A stretch of 64,000 nucleotides of DNA, taken from Candidatus Peregrinibacteria bacterium. GTDB taxonomy: Bacteria > Patescibacteriota > Gracilibacteria > UBA1369 > UM-FILTER-53-11. The DNA lies in NCBI GenBank assembly GCA_016186205.1, contig JACPMA010000008.1:25805-89804 (forward strand), in the 5' to 3' direction. A program made the translations under genes and the position numbers. Position 1 is the stretch's first letter, and the number at the start of each line of letters is the position of its first letter. Positions 17,808-28,900 of the stretch are shown here, piece by piece. The notes beneath the pieces were generated by a model that was given only the letters and a program-made list of their open reading frames with translations, ran no database searches and had not been told where the DNA came from.

Positions 17808-19163
17808 CTAAGCTAGCACCTTCCGTTGGCGTTCGATATCAAGAAATCGCAACTTTTCCCGCTCAAACATAAGCTCAATATGGCCGGTCGGGCCATTGCG
17901 GTGTTTGCGGATAAAAATATCGGTTATGCCTTTGCGTTCGGAATCTTCTTCATAATAATCCTCGCGATACATCATAAGCACAACATCGGCATCTTGTTCG
18001 ATCGAGCCGGATTCACGCAAATCCGAAAGCTGCGGAATTTTGCTTGGACGGCCTTCCACAGCGCGTGAAAGCTGCGAAAGCGCCAAAACCGGAATGTGGA
18101 GTTCGCGTGCGAGATTTTTTAGAGCCCGTGTAATTTCTGAAATTTCCTGCACACGATTGGATTGATATGAACTTTTGGCAGCGACATTCATCATCTGCAG
18201 ATAATCCACTATAAGCATATCGAGACCATGTTGAGCTTTAAGTCGACGCGCTTTAGTGCGAAGTTCCACAATGCCATTCACGGAAGAATCATCAATAAAA
18301 ATTTTCGTTTGATTAAGATCGTCCATCACGCTCCCGATACGCGCAAAATCTTCATCCGCCAGCTTGCCGGTGCGCATCTTCCAGCTATCCACGCCTAAAA
18401 GCGCACAAAACATGCGTTCAACAAGCTGCTCCTTTGACATCTCAAGCGAAATGATTCCGACGGAGTAATCACGGCGCGCAATATTCTGGGCAATATTAAG
18501 GGCGAAAGCGGTTTTTCCCATAGCAGGACGCGCTGCAAGGACAACAAGATCGGTTGGCTGAAGGCCTGAAAGGAGATTGTCGAGTGTCCGAAAACCTGTC
18601 GGCAGACCGCGATAATGATTTTTTGATTCCGGGTCATGGAGGTCGGAAATTTTCTCATACGTCTGGGCGAGAATTTCTTTAATGTGAATGAAACGATCCT
18701 TAACAAAATTTTGAGAAACTGAAAAAAGCGCCTTCTCCGCTTCCTCAAGAAGATTCTCGAGCTCGTTCACTTCATCATAACCGAGCGCCATGATGCGGTC
18801 GCCGGTGGTGATGAGTTTTCTAAGGGTCGATTTGTGTTTGACAATAAGGGCGTATTGAACAATGTGGCTCGCTGTTGGCACTTCCAGCGTGAGCTGGGCA
18901 AGATATGACGCGCCGCCGGCTTGATCAAGCTTTCCATGGTCTTCCAGAAAAGTTGCGAGAATTTTGAGATCAATCGGCATGCGTTTGGCAAAAAGGTCAA
19001 GCATGCCTTGATAAATCATAATGTGCTGATCAAAATAGAAATCTTCCGGCTTCAAGAAATCGGCGATTTTAATAATCGCTTCTTTGTCTAGAATAAGCGA
19101 ACCGAGCGTGGCGCGTTCGGCCTCTTGGCTGTGCGGCGGGATGCGGGTGAGAGGAGTGGACAT
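17808..19163 (-). CDS. dnaB: Replicative DNA helicase
   Basis: PPHSQEAERATLGSLI, AARPAMGKTAFALNIA, IVDYLQMM, DLRESGSIEQDADVVLMMYR. Confidence 0.96.
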   Translation of the reverse strand: MSTPLTRIPPHSQEAERATLGSLILDKEAIIKIADFLKPEDFYFDQHIMIYQGMLDLFAKRMPIDLKILATFLEDHGKLDQAGGASYLAQLTLEVPTASHIVQYALIVKHKSTLRKLITTGDRIMALGYDEVNELENLLEEAEKALFSVSQNFVKDRFIHIKEILAQTYEKISDLHDPESKNHYRGLPTGFRTLDNLLSGLQPTDLVVLAARPAMGKTAFALNIAQNIARRDYSVGIISLEMSKEQLVERMFCALLGVDSWKMRTGKLADEDFARIGSVMDDLNQTKIFIDDSSVNGIVELRTKARRLKAQHGLDMLIVDYLQMMNVAAKSSYQSNRVQEISEITRALKNLARELHIPVLALSQLSRAVEGRPSKIPQLSDLRESGSIEQDADVVLMMYREDYYEEDSERKGITDIFIRKHRNGPTGHIELMFEREKLRFLDIERQRKVLA

Positions 19164-19190
19164 GAATTATGAATTACTAATGATGAATGA

Positions 19191-19256
19191 TGAATTTTTC
19201 ATGAAATTTTCATGAACTGCAAATGAATTTTTCATGAAATTTTCATGAACTGCAAA
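19191..19256. repeat. Two exact 33-bp direct repeats upstream of dnaB
   Basis: TGAATTTTTCATGAAATTTTCATGAACTGCAAA at 19191 and 19224. Confidence 0.95.
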
Positions 19257-19347
19257 TGAACTCGGTTGAAAGATTTACGGGATGATTTTTGGTATGTGCG
19301 AAAGATGTGCAAAAGATGCGTTTTCGTTTACCGCGGCAGCAAAAAAT

Positions 19348-19551
19348 CTGACAGGCTGGCTGATGTATTTCTGAGGCCAATTTGGGTCAGCTAGGCCGAG
19401 GGATCATGCTTTGCGAAGCCCAGCGCAGCTAGGCGCAGCAAAGTGCCGCGACTATCGAAGCGGCAATCCCAAGGCCGTCGCGAGGCCGTACATGCTAGGC
19501 CGAGCGACAGCGCTGACCATTGGCCGAAGGAATACTCAGCCAGTCTGTCAG
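19348..19551 (-). terminator. About 204-nt long inverted-repeat structure, terminator-like on the minus strand
   Basis: CTGACAGGCTGGCTGA / TCAGCCAGTCTGTCAG outer arms (1 mismatch), complementarity extends about 45 bp, followed on the minus strand by ATTTTTT. Confidence 0.6.
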
Positions 19552-19556
19552 TAAAA

Positions 19557-20549
19557 TCAAGTGGCAACCAACGCCCTCAAATCGAGTGATTCCAGACTAT
19601 GTCCGTCTTCCGGCAACACGGTTTCAATGGCAGTCCGCGTACTCCCGATTCGCCGCGCAATCAAATCGCCGTGGCTTTCATCAATATATGGATCTTTTTC
19701 TCCTCGAAAAACGCGCACGCGGCAACGATCTCTTACAACCGATGTAAGATCTCCGATTTCTCCAAAAAAACGCGCGCCGAATGCCCGCATATGCCAATCA
19801 ATTGGATTTCTTTGCGGCTGGGTAACATGATAAAAACGCGGTAAACTCGATAATACCTCCTTCAAAACGCCGATATGGCTTCCTGGGCCTGGCGCAACGA
19901 GGCTTTCGTCAACCGCAACGCGGGTATTAATAACCCTTAAAGCAATATCCGGATCTTTGGTATCCAGCGCTACTTGAACAAACGGCGAAAGGAAATTTGC
20001 GCAGTCCGGAGGCGGCATACCGCTTTTAGCACATTGGCGCAAAGCATAAAGCGCTGCCAAAGCGCCGTATGAATGACCGGCAATATGCATACTTTCGAGT
20101 TGCGGAGCATATCGCCGCATGGCTTTCATTGCGGCAAAAAGCGCTCGCGTATACCGCTCAAAAGAAAACGGTTGCTCAAAAAAGAACGGCCGCTGCCGAT
20201 GGAACTCATCCGCTTCTGGACCACCAAGTTCACCAATTCCCATTTTATAAGTTCCGCGCCGAAGACCTCCGGGCATCAATAAAAGCGTCGAGATATCTCC
20301 TGTTTCTTTCGCAAGCTTTCTTGCTTTCTCTTCAGCATCCATTCGCCATTGATCGCCTGGCAGACCATGCTGAACCAGTAATGCGCGGCGCACTTTTGAT
20401 AACGGACTTCCTTCGCAGGCCGGCGCAATGAGTTTTCCTGCTGCTGTTACCCATTTTCCATCAATGGTGTCTATTGGCAAGAAAACCATTTCCTCGGCCA
20501 CATCTGGGTCGGGGCCGTTAAGACAACCTAAAGATAATTGCTCTTCCAT
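19557..20549 (-). CDS. Alpha/beta hydrolase-like protein
   Basis: Nucleophile elbow AGHSYGALAAL; C-terminal GEKDPYIDES and EDGHSLESLD. Confidence 0.65.
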   Translation of the reverse strand: MEEQLSLGCLNGPDPDVAEEMVFLPIDTIDGKWVTAAGKLIAPACEGSPLSKVRRALLVQHGLPGDQWRMDAEEKARKLAKETGDISTLLLMPGGLRRGTYKMGIGELGGPEADEFHRQRPFFFEQPFSFERYTRALFAAMKAMRRYAPQLESMHIAGHSYGALAALYALRQCAKSGMPPPDCANFLSPFVQVALDTKDPDIALRVINTRVAVDESLVAPGPGSHIGVLKEVLSSLPRFYHVTQPQRNPIDWHMRAFGARFFGEIGDLTSVVRDRCRVRVFRGEKDPYIDESHGDLIARRIGSTRTAIETVLPEDGHSLESLDLRALVAT

Positions 20550-20586
20550 AAATAGGAGGCTTATTGTAAGCCATTTTCAGGATTTT

Positions 20587-21915
20587 TCAAGCACTGTACG
20601 CCACCTCAAAAATTGCCTGAATCATCTTGCTGATTTTTTCTTTTTTTACGCCGCAAAACGCGACGCGAAATCCTTGCTGTGAAGGCACGACTCCGACTTT
20701 TTTCTCTTTCAAGAGCCGCTCGGCAATATCCTTAGCATCGATGCTTTTCTCTAAATTCATATATGCAAAAAATCCGCCATTGCATGGATCTGCCCAAAGT
20801 TTCTGTTTGCCGTATTTTTTATAACCTTCCTCCAGCGCAACCATCATCATTTTCCAGCGATCACGGAGGCGGTTGATGATTTCTTCGCGCTGCGCTTCGA
20901 CCGTCGCAAAATCATCCATAAGCGCATCCGCCAAAATTTGGCCGTGGTGATTTACTTGCGAAATTTCGCCGCGGACCAGTCCGCCAATTTTCGAACCTGT
21001 TTCTGCACGAAGACCCCTCAAAAATTCTTCATTCATTAAATGCCCGTCCAAAGCGCTCGCAAAAAATGTCAGAAAACCGATGCGGTATCCGTATGCAAGC
21101 ATGACTTTTGAAATACCATCCATTTTCGCAACGCTCAAATTCGGAAGTGGTGCGAAAATTTGCGAAAGGAGAGAATATTTTTGGCCAATTTCATCATAAA
21201 CATAACCTTCATAAGCATCATCTAGCAAAACGACAAACGGCACCTGCGGCATTTCTCGGCAAAGCGCCTGTATGCGCTGACCAAGCTCCTTGGCATCGTC
21301 GGCGCTCGGCATAAAGCCGGTTTGATTATGCGGAAAATTCAGCAGCAAAACGACTTTTTTCTGAAGCTGCGCCGTTTCCCTGCATGCGCCGATTAAAGCA
21401 TCAATGTGGAGCACACCGTTGGTAAAAAGCGGAAATGTCGAAATCTTCACGCCCTGCACATCCTTAAAAATATGTTCGTAATTCTCCCACGATTTATCGG
21501 CAGTAATAAGCGTTTGACCGTTTTCAAGAAAAAGCCGGCCGGCGAGCGCAAGCGAATGTGTGATACCGTTGGTCACGACCGGCAGCGTTGCGTAATTTGC
21601 AAGCCCCGGATGTTTTTCAATAATTTTTGCGAGCCATTTTTTACGCAGCGATTCAACTCCTTCAATCGGCGCATAGCCGAAAATTTTTGCTTTTGGCACG
21701 CGTTCCATGATTTTCGCTCCAGCCCACGGTTCCGCGACTGCGATATGCGAAATCGTTCCATCATCGTCTTGCGCAATTCCGATGGTGCCGTCAATTTCCG
21801 CTTCAGTACGCGCCCGCCCGCTCCAATAAAAAATTCCTTTTGGCGTTTCGATGCTTTTGCCTAGCGGTGAAAACGCTGCCCAGAGCGAAGTTTTTTGTAA
21901 AAATGGAAATCCCAC
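20587..21915 (-). CDS. Class I/II PLP-dependent aminotransferase
   Basis: Large PLP-fold pattern including LLLNFPHNQTGFMPS, VVLLDDAYEGYVYDE, SKVMLAYGYRIGFLTFF. Confidence 0.85.
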   Translation of the reverse strand: MGFPFLQKTSLWAAFSPLGKSIETPKGIFYWSGRARTEAEIDGTIGIAQDDDGTISHIAVAEPWAGAKIMERVPKAKIFGYAPIEGVESLRKKWLAKIIEKHPGLANYATLPVVTNGITHSLALAGRLFLENGQTLITADKSWENYEHIFKDVQGVKISTFPLFTNGVLHIDALIGACRETAQLQKKVVLLLNFPHNQTGFMPSADDAKELGQRIQALCREMPQVPFVVLLDDAYEGYVYDEIGQKYSLLSQIFAPLPNLSVAKMDGISKVMLAYGYRIGFLTFFASALDGHLMNEEFLRGLRAETGSKIGGLVRGEISQVNHHGQILADALMDDFATVEAQREEIINRLRDRWKMMMVALEEGYKKYGKQKLWADPCNGGFFAYMNLEKSIDAKDIAERLLKEKKVGVVPSQQGFRVAFCGVKKEKISKMIQAIFEVAYSA

Positions 21916-21936
21916 GCGATTATCTTATATGCTAAA

Positions 21937-22311
21937 ATGCACGGCGTGAAGGCAAAAACTCTTGGGTATTCCGGCGAAACTCTTGCGGCGCAATTTCTCA
22001 AAAATAAAGGCTACGAGATTTTGCAAAATAATTTTACGATTCGCGGCGGGGAAATCGATTTGATAGCTCTTCACGGTACGATTCTCATTTTTGTAGAAGT
22101 AAAAACGCGAACGAATGAAAGTTTCGGACGCGGTGAAGAAAGCATGAATTATTTCAAACGGACACGTATCCATCGGGCGATCGAACGGTACCTCGACCGG
22201 CATGGAGATCGCGAGGACACGGATTATCGCGTTGATCTCATTGAGGTTGAACTTGATCCAACTACAAAAGCGTTAAAGAATATTAATCATTTTGAAGATA
22301 TTGAATTATGA
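21937..22311 (+). CDS. YraN / UPF0102 family protein
   Basis: GYSGETLAAQFLKNKGYEILQNNFTIRGGEIDLIALHGTILIFVEVKTR. Confidence 0.9.
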   Translation: MHGVKAKTLGYSGETLAAQFLKNKGYEILQNNFTIRGGEIDLIALHGTILIFVEVKTRTNESFGRGEESMNYFKRTRIHRAIERYLDRHGDREDTDYRVDLIEVELDPTTKALKNINHFEDIEL

Positions 22312-23567
22312 AATCCGAAGATCAAATTGCAATTCATAAACCATCGCGGAAACAAGCGCTTCTCTTCTTTTTCATTTCTATCCTGCTCGCGGCCGGCGTA
22401 ATCGCATGGACATTTTTTCTCAATAAAGGAAAACTTGTAGCCGAGGGTCCTGCGCCTTTCCGAATGAATGCTGGAGGCAAGCAAATTGTTTGCGAAAAAT
22501 CTCCGTGCATTATTGAACTTGCTCCACGGTCATATGACATTACGCTTCAGAAAGACGGATATTATGATGCTTCGCAACGCGTAGCTGTCGCGCGATGGAA
22601 AGAGACAAAAATCGCGGCGCAATTTGAATTTATTCCGAAAGTTTACGATAGAGGAGACATCGTGCTGCCTTTTGAAACTGCTCCGCTAAAATCGCCATTC
22701 ATCGACATGAAAAAATTCGAGAACTTTCCAAAAGATGTAAAAGAAGCTTTATTTTCCGCATCCGGAAATTTTGCCATGCTGAAGCTCGGCAGGGAACGCT
22801 ATATATATGATGTTCAAAATCGCGCTGTATCGAAAATTGATGTGCCGCTCAATGCGCAGCTTGCTTGGATCGGTGAAAAAATCGCTTCACTTGAAACCAA
22901 TGAAGAAAATGAAGAAAAACAAATTTTGTTTATATCCGATACTGCCGGAAAGCGCCAATCAAACGCATCTTTCGCGCGACCGTTGAAAAATCCTGCTATG
23001 TTTGGTTCGCCTTTGGGACAAAAAATAATTATTCGCGATGGCGGCACAAATGCTTTCTATGAAATAGATGTCGAAAAACAATCTCGCAAAAAGATTGAAG
23101 AACTGACTGCCGATGCGGTGGTTTCTCGCTGGGTCGGGAAATATATTATTTTTTCCGAAGAAGAAAAGATTTTTGCGCTTGATGCAGATACATTTGAAAA
23201 AATCGAGCTTGGCGCAGCTGATGCAGAGAACATTACGGAAATCAAACCGGGCGTGCTTGTTTTTCTTTCCTTAAATAAACGGGATTCCGGAAAAGCAAAC
23301 TTAAACCAAACTCTGGAAGAAGCCGTGGAAGCTGCAAAAAAAGAAACGCTTTCTGAAAAATCTGCAGAGAAATCAGTGGAAAAAACGCCGGAAAAATCAT
23401 TGTTTATCACGGAATTCACTATCGAAAATCGTACTTTAAGAACGCTGGCAGAAATTCCTCTAAAACCGGATGAAATCATCCATAGGCTCACTTTTGATGC
23501 AAATTCAGGCAATTTGTTTTTTATAAAAAATGAAAAATTATACGAGGTTCAGCTAAAGGCGAATTGA
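22308..23567 (+). CDS. PEGA-domain membrane protein
   Basis: N-terminal TM, APFRMNAGGKQIVCEKSPCIIELAPRSYDITLQKDGYYD. Confidence 0.7.
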   Translation: MKSEDQIAIHKPSRKQALLFFFISILLAAGVIAWTFFLNKGKLVAEGPAPFRMNAGGKQIVCEKSPCIIELAPRSYDITLQKDGYYDASQRVAVARWKETKIAAQFEFIPKVYDRGDIVLPFETAPLKSPFIDMKKFENFPKDVKEALFSASGNFAMLKLGRERYIYDVQNRAVSKIDVPLNAQLAWIGEKIASLETNEENEEKQILFISDTAGKRQSNASFARPLKNPAMFGSPLGQKIIIRDGGTNAFYEIDVEKQSRKKIEELTADAVVSRWVGKYIIFSEEEKIFALDADTFEKIELGAADAENITEIKPGVLVFLSLNKRDSGKANLNQTLEEAVEAAKKETLSEKSAEKSVEKTPEKSLFITEFTIENRTLRTLAEIPLKPDEIIHRLTFDANSGNLFFIKNEKLYEVQLKAN

Positions 23568-23660
23568 TCTGTTATTTGACGATTTGCGCTTAAGCGCTTG
23601 TCATAAAAAATTCATAAAAAGTTTAGAAGGATTTCATAAGGATATGTTACACAGGCCTCT

Positions 23661-25196
23661 ATGCCTGCGAAAATTTTTTCTGCCTCAATTTTTGGCTTTG
23701 AATGCCGGCTTGTGGAGGTGGAAGTGGATATTTTGAACGGTCCGGCATCTATGACGATTGTCGGGCTAGGAGATGCATCGGTTCAAGAATCAAAAGAGCG
23801 AATTCGTTCTGCGATAAAAAACAGCGGTCTGGAATATCCGCGGCGCAAAAAAACCATCAATCTCGCGCCTGCGGATCTGCGGAAGCACGGCCCGATGTAT
23901 GATTTGCCAATCGCTCTTGGACTCCTAATACAGTCGGAACAAATTCCAAAAAATTGTCTAGAAGATACTTTCGTCGTAGGGGAATTGGCTCTATCCGGAA
24001 TGCTTAGGCGGATTCCAGGCGTATTAACAATGATTTCTCATGCGGCGAATAAAGGCTTTAAATATGCAGTTATTCCTGCTGCGAATGCCGAAGAGGCGGC
24101 GCTTGTAAACGGTATCCGTATCATTCCGGCGCCGGATTTCAAAACTTTGGTTGATCATTTACGCGAAGAAAAAACCATCCCGCCTTATACGGCGGAGCTT
24201 GATGTCATAGATTTTTCTTCGGATAATCTTTGGCATTTTGAAGATATTCGCGGACACGAATACGCGAAACGAGCGCTTACAATTGCGGCGGCCGGCGGCC
24301 ACAATGTGCTCCTTTATGGTCCGCCGGGTTCGGGAAAAACGCTTCTCGCCCGCAGTTTTCAAAGCATTTTGCCTTCGCTCAATTTTGAAGAAGCGCTTGA
24401 TGTGACGAAAATTTATTCCATCGCCGGAAAACTTCCGGCTGATATTTCTCTCATTCATACTCCACCTTTTCGCGCCGTCCATCACACCGCGTCGACAATT
24501 TCGCTCGTTGGCGGAGGAAGCATTCCGCGGCCGGGGGAAATTTCGCTCGCGCATCGCGGCGTGCTTTTTTTGGATGAACTTTTGGAATTTCCGCGCGCAA
24601 GTTTGGATTGCCTTAGACAGCCGCTGGAAGACGGGGTTGTTAATGTGACTCGCGTGGCCGGCTCTAGCCGTTTTCCGGCTCAATTCACCCTTATCGCCGC
24701 CACAAATCCATGTCCGTGCGGATATTTCGGCGATTCAACAAAAGCATGTTCATGCACGCCTTCACAGCTACAAAAATACAGAAAAGCGCTTTCCGGAGCG
24801 CTTTTAGACCGCATAGATTTAATGTGCTATGTACCTCGGCTTCCATTTGAAAAAATAACCACGCTTTCCGGCACCGACACTTCGAATAATATTCGAAAAC
24901 GCGTGGCGACGGCGCGCGAAAAACAAAAACAGCGGTTTGGCGCCCTTGGCATGAACGGAACCGTATCAAGCAACGCCATACGCCAATACTGCGCACTAAA
25001 ACCTGATGCCATCGGACTTCTTAAAGAAGCTTTTTCGACATTTCAGTGCTCCGGACGGGCTTATTACAGAATTTTGAAAGTGGCGCGCACCATTGCCGAC
25101 CTCGAAAACTCGCCGGAAATCGCGCCGCACCATCTTGCGGAGGCGTTACAGTATAGACCAAAATTGTTTGACAATTTGTCTGACAAAATGGTATGA
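23661..25196 (+). CDS. comM: YifB/ComM-type Mg-chelatase-like ATPase
   Basis: GPASMTIVGLGDASVQESKERIRSAIKNSG, GPPGSGKTLLA, LFLDELLEF. Confidence 0.93.
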   Translation: MPAKIFSASIFGFECRLVEVEVDILNGPASMTIVGLGDASVQESKERIRSAIKNSGLEYPRRKKTINLAPADLRKHGPMYDLPIALGLLIQSEQIPKNCLEDTFVVGELALSGMLRRIPGVLTMISHAANKGFKYAVIPAANAEEAALVNGIRIIPAPDFKTLVDHLREEKTIPPYTAELDVIDFSSDNLWHFEDIRGHEYAKRALTIAAAGGHNVLLYGPPGSGKTLLARSFQSILPSLNFEEALDVTKIYSIAGKLPADISLIHTPPFRAVHHTASTISLVGGGSIPRPGEISLAHRGVLFLDELLEFPRASLDCLRQPLEDGVVNVTRVAGSSRFPAQFTLIAATNPCPCGYFGDSTKACSCTPSQLQKYRKALSGALLDRIDLMCYVPRLPFEKITTLSGTDTSNNIRKRVATAREKQKQRFGALGMNGTVSSNAIRQYCALKPDAIGLLKEAFSTFQCSGRAYYRILKVARTIADLENSPEIAPHHLAEALQYRPKLFDNLSDKMV

Positions 25197-25204
25197 TGGA
25201 AGCG

Positions 25205-25495
25205 ATGAAAAAAACGATTACGATCAATAACCGCGAACTCGTGCGCTCATATCGACTGTACCGCGAAAAACTCCTTAATGGAGAAGTTGACCGCGTAATC
25301 ATTCCTGTGAACGGGAAAAAATTGTATCTCGCCATACTGCCGGAAAAACCGACTCATCGCCCTGGCGACATCCGACCGCTACTTGAAAAAATTAAACTGG
25401 AAAATCCGTATAAAGATTTGAAATTTATTCGTCTTTCCGGAGAACTGACCAGCCTAAAGCTTTGGAAAAAATCTGATAGGAAAAACCGCACATGA
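25205..25495 (+). CDS. Putative antitoxin paired with the PIN toxin
   Basis: Small basic protein, 4-nt ATGA overlap with the PIN gene. Confidence 0.6.
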   Translation: MKKTITINNRELVRSYRLYREKLLNGEVDRVIIPVNGKKLYLAILPEKPTHRPGDIRPLLEKIKLENPYKDLKFIRLSGELTSLKLWKKSDRKNRT

Positions 25496-25881
25496 CTCGT
25501 TATCTGCTCGACACAAATATCGTCATCTATATCCTCAAAAATGACACAGGCGTCATGAATTTAATCTCGCGTTATTCAGGCGCGCTCTTCTTTATAAGTA
25601 TAGTAACTTGGATTGAAACGCTTGGCGGGAGTTTCCATCATGGAAAAAATATACACGAACTTGCTCATACCTTAGAGGTTTTTTATCGTATACCAATACA
25701 TGAAAAAATTGCTATCTTAAGCGCAAATCTCATACAATCTTCAGCTCTCAAAAAACAAAAATTGCGTTTCCAGGATACTGTAATTGCGGCTACGGCTATT
25801 ACAGAAAATATTCCTCTCATCACAAATAACCCCAAGGATTTCAGGCATTTTAAAGGACTCAAAATTATTTCGCCGAATTAG
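25492..25881 (+). CDS. PIN-domain (VapC-like) toxin
   Basis: MTRYLLDTNIVIYIL...WIETLGG...FQDTVIAATAITENIPLITNNPKDFRHFKGLKI. Confidence 0.85.
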   Translation: MTRYLLDTNIVIYILKNDTGVMNLISRYSGALFFISIVTWIETLGGSFHHGKNIHELAHTLEVFYRIPIHEKIAILSANLIQSSALKKQKLRFQDTVIAATAITENIPLITNNPKDFRHFKGLKIISPN

Positions 25882-25926
25882 CGTTTTGCAAGTTGATGAA
25901 CTCTCCGCTATACTCTGCCGGAAAGC

Positions 25927-28900
25927 ATGAAAAATTCGGCTAAACCCAAGAAGGTTCTCGTTCTTGGCTCCGGCGCGCTGAAGATCGGAGAGGCTGGAGA
26001 GTTCGATTATTCCGGTTCGCAAGCCATAAAAGCCCTGCGCGAGGAAGGCATCAAAGTCATCCTCGTAAATCCCAACATCGCCACCAATCAAACTTCCAAA
26101 AACCTCGCTAATGAGGTTTATTTTTTGCCGGTGAATCCGTTTTTCGTTGAAAAAGTGATTGCGCTTGAGCGGCCGGATGGAATATTGCTCGGATTCGGCG
26201 GCCAAACGGCATTAAATTGCGGCTTGGAATTGGATCGAAAAGGCGTGCTGAAAAAATACGGCATACGCGTGCTCGGGACATCCGTGAAAACCATTGAAAT
26301 AACGGAAGACAGGGAACTTTTTAAAAAAGCGCTGGCTGAAATCGGCGTGGCTGTTCCGCGGAGCATCGCGTGTACGACAAAAGAAACGGCGAGGACGGCA
26401 GCTAAAAAAATCGGCTATCCGGTGATTTTGCGCGCAGCGTTTGCGCTCGGCGGAAAAGGATCGGGGTCGGCCTATAACGAAGAACAACTCGACGACCTTT
26501 TGGATACGGCATTCGCATTTTCGCCGCAAGTTTTGATTGAAGAAAATTTAAAAGGCTGGAAGGAAGTGGAATATGAAGTGGTGCGCGACCAATATGACAA
26601 TTGCGTGACGGTCTGCAACATGGAAAATGTGGATCCGCTAGGAATTCACACGGGGGAAAGCATAGTTATTGCTCCGTCTCAAACTCTCACAAATTCCGAA
26701 TATCATTTCCTTCGCGAACTTTCTATGCGCGTCATCCGACACCTGGGCGTGATCGGCGAATGCAACATTCAATATGCGCTTGATCCACAATCTGAAACTT
26801 ATAGGGTTATAGAAGTCAATGCGCGTTTATCCCGATCTTCAGCGCTTGCGTCAAAAGCAACGGGATATCCGCTGGCTCATGTTGCTGCAAAACTTGCACT
26901 TGGATACCGTCTTTCGGAACTCAAAAATGCCGTGACGAAAAATACAACCGCGTGTTTTGAACCGGCGCTCGATTACGTCGCGCTCAAAATTCCTCGCTGG
27001 GACCTCGATAAATTCAAAAAGGTCTCGCGCGAAATCTCGACGGAGATGAAATCCGTCGGAGAAATCATGGCGCTCGGACGAAATTTTGAAGAAGTGCTGC
27101 AGAAAGGACTGCGCATGCTGCAAATCGGACTACAGGGATTTACGGCTAACAACAAAGTAAAACTGGAATCAAACAATCTTGCGCATGATATAGCCGTGCC
27201 GACGCCGAAACGGATTCTCGCCATTGCCGAGTCGCTCAAACGCGGCTGGTCAACTAGCAAAATCGAGAAACTTTCCGGCATCGACCGATGGTTTCTCGAC
27301 AAAATGAAAAATATCATTGCGTGCGAACGGCGCCTTAAAAAACACCGCTGCACGACGGAAGATTTACGGCTTGCAAAACGCTTTGGATTTTCTGACAAAC
27401 AAATCGGCAATATCGTCGGCAAATCAGAAATGGAAATCCGGCAGCTGCGTAAAAAACTCAAAATACTGCCTCAAATCAAGCAAATCGACACTATGGCGGC
27501 CGAATATCCGGCCAAAACAAATTATCTTTACGTAACCTACCATGGCGAAAAACACGACATTACAGTCGATCACCGGCGTAAAAAAATAATGGTGCTCGGA
27601 AGCGGCGCATATGCGATCGGCACATCGGTGGAATTCGACTGGTGCGGAGTGACCTGCGTTCAAACGCTGGCGCGCGAAGGCTTTGAAACCATAATGGTGA
27701 ACTATAATCCTGAAACGGTTTCCACGGACTATGATATTTGCTCTAAACTTTATTTTGATGAACTTTCCCTTGAACGCGTACTCGACATTTATGAAAAAGA
27801 AAAACCGATCGGCGTTGTGATTTCGACAGGGGGGCAGGTGCCGAATAATCTTGCTCTGAAGCTCCACGAGGCGGGTGTAAAAATTCTAGGGACATCGCCG
27901 CTGAATATCGATCGGGCGGAAGATCGGCATAAATTTTCCGGACTGCTCGATGAACTCAAAATCGACCAGCCGGTTTGGCGCGAATTAAGCTCGATTGCCA
28001 AAGTCAGCGATTTTGCTAAAAAAGTCGGCTACCCGCTGCTCGTGCGGCCGAGTTACGTGCTCTCCGGCGCCGCTATGAGCGTGGCGCATAATGATGATGA
28101 TCTTAAAATTTTTCTTAGCAAAGCAACCGATGTTTCTGAAGAAACTCCTGTTGTAGTAAGCAAATTTGAACAGGGTGCGAAAGAAATTGAAATAGACGCC
28201 GTGGCGCATCGCGGGCAAATCGTCATTTACGCAATTTCCGAACATATTGAAAACGCCGGCGTTCATTCTGGCGACGCAACTATGGTTCTTCCGCCGCAAA
28301 AACTTTATTTTGAAACCGTAAAACGCATCAAACAGATAGCTCAAAAAATTGCGCACGTGCTTCAAATTTCCGGCCCGTTCAACATACAATTCCTCGCGAA
28401 AAATAATTTAGTGAAAGTCATTGAATGCAACTTGCGCGCAAGCCGAAGTTTTCCATTTGCTTCAAAAGTAACCGGCCATAATTTCATAGAAATCGCCACG
28501 TACGCCATGCTCGATCTGGAAAAAATCAAACATTACAAAACGATGAAGTTCCATACGCTCGACCTTGAACATGTCGGCGTCAAAGCTCCGCAGTTTTCTT
28601 TTTCACGGCTGAAAGGAGCTGATCCGGTGCTCGGAGTAGAAATGGCTTCGACCGGAGAAGTTGCATGTTTTGGAAACGATCTTTCCGAAGCGCTACTAAA
28701 AGCCATGATTTCAGTGGGCTTTATAATTCCCAAAAAAAATATTTGCCTGACCATCGGCCGCATTGAAGATAAAGCGGATTTTCTGCCGTCGGCCAGAAAG
28801 CTGGCGCGGCTTGGGTTCAAGCTCTTTGCCACCGAAGGCACTGCGGCATTTTTGCGGCAAAACGACCTCGATGTAACGACTCTGCACAAAGCGCGCACCG

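Noticed and set aside
25193-25881. Antitoxin/PIN pair as a novel defence system
   Set aside because: The arrangement fits ordinary VapBC-like toxin-antitoxin modules.
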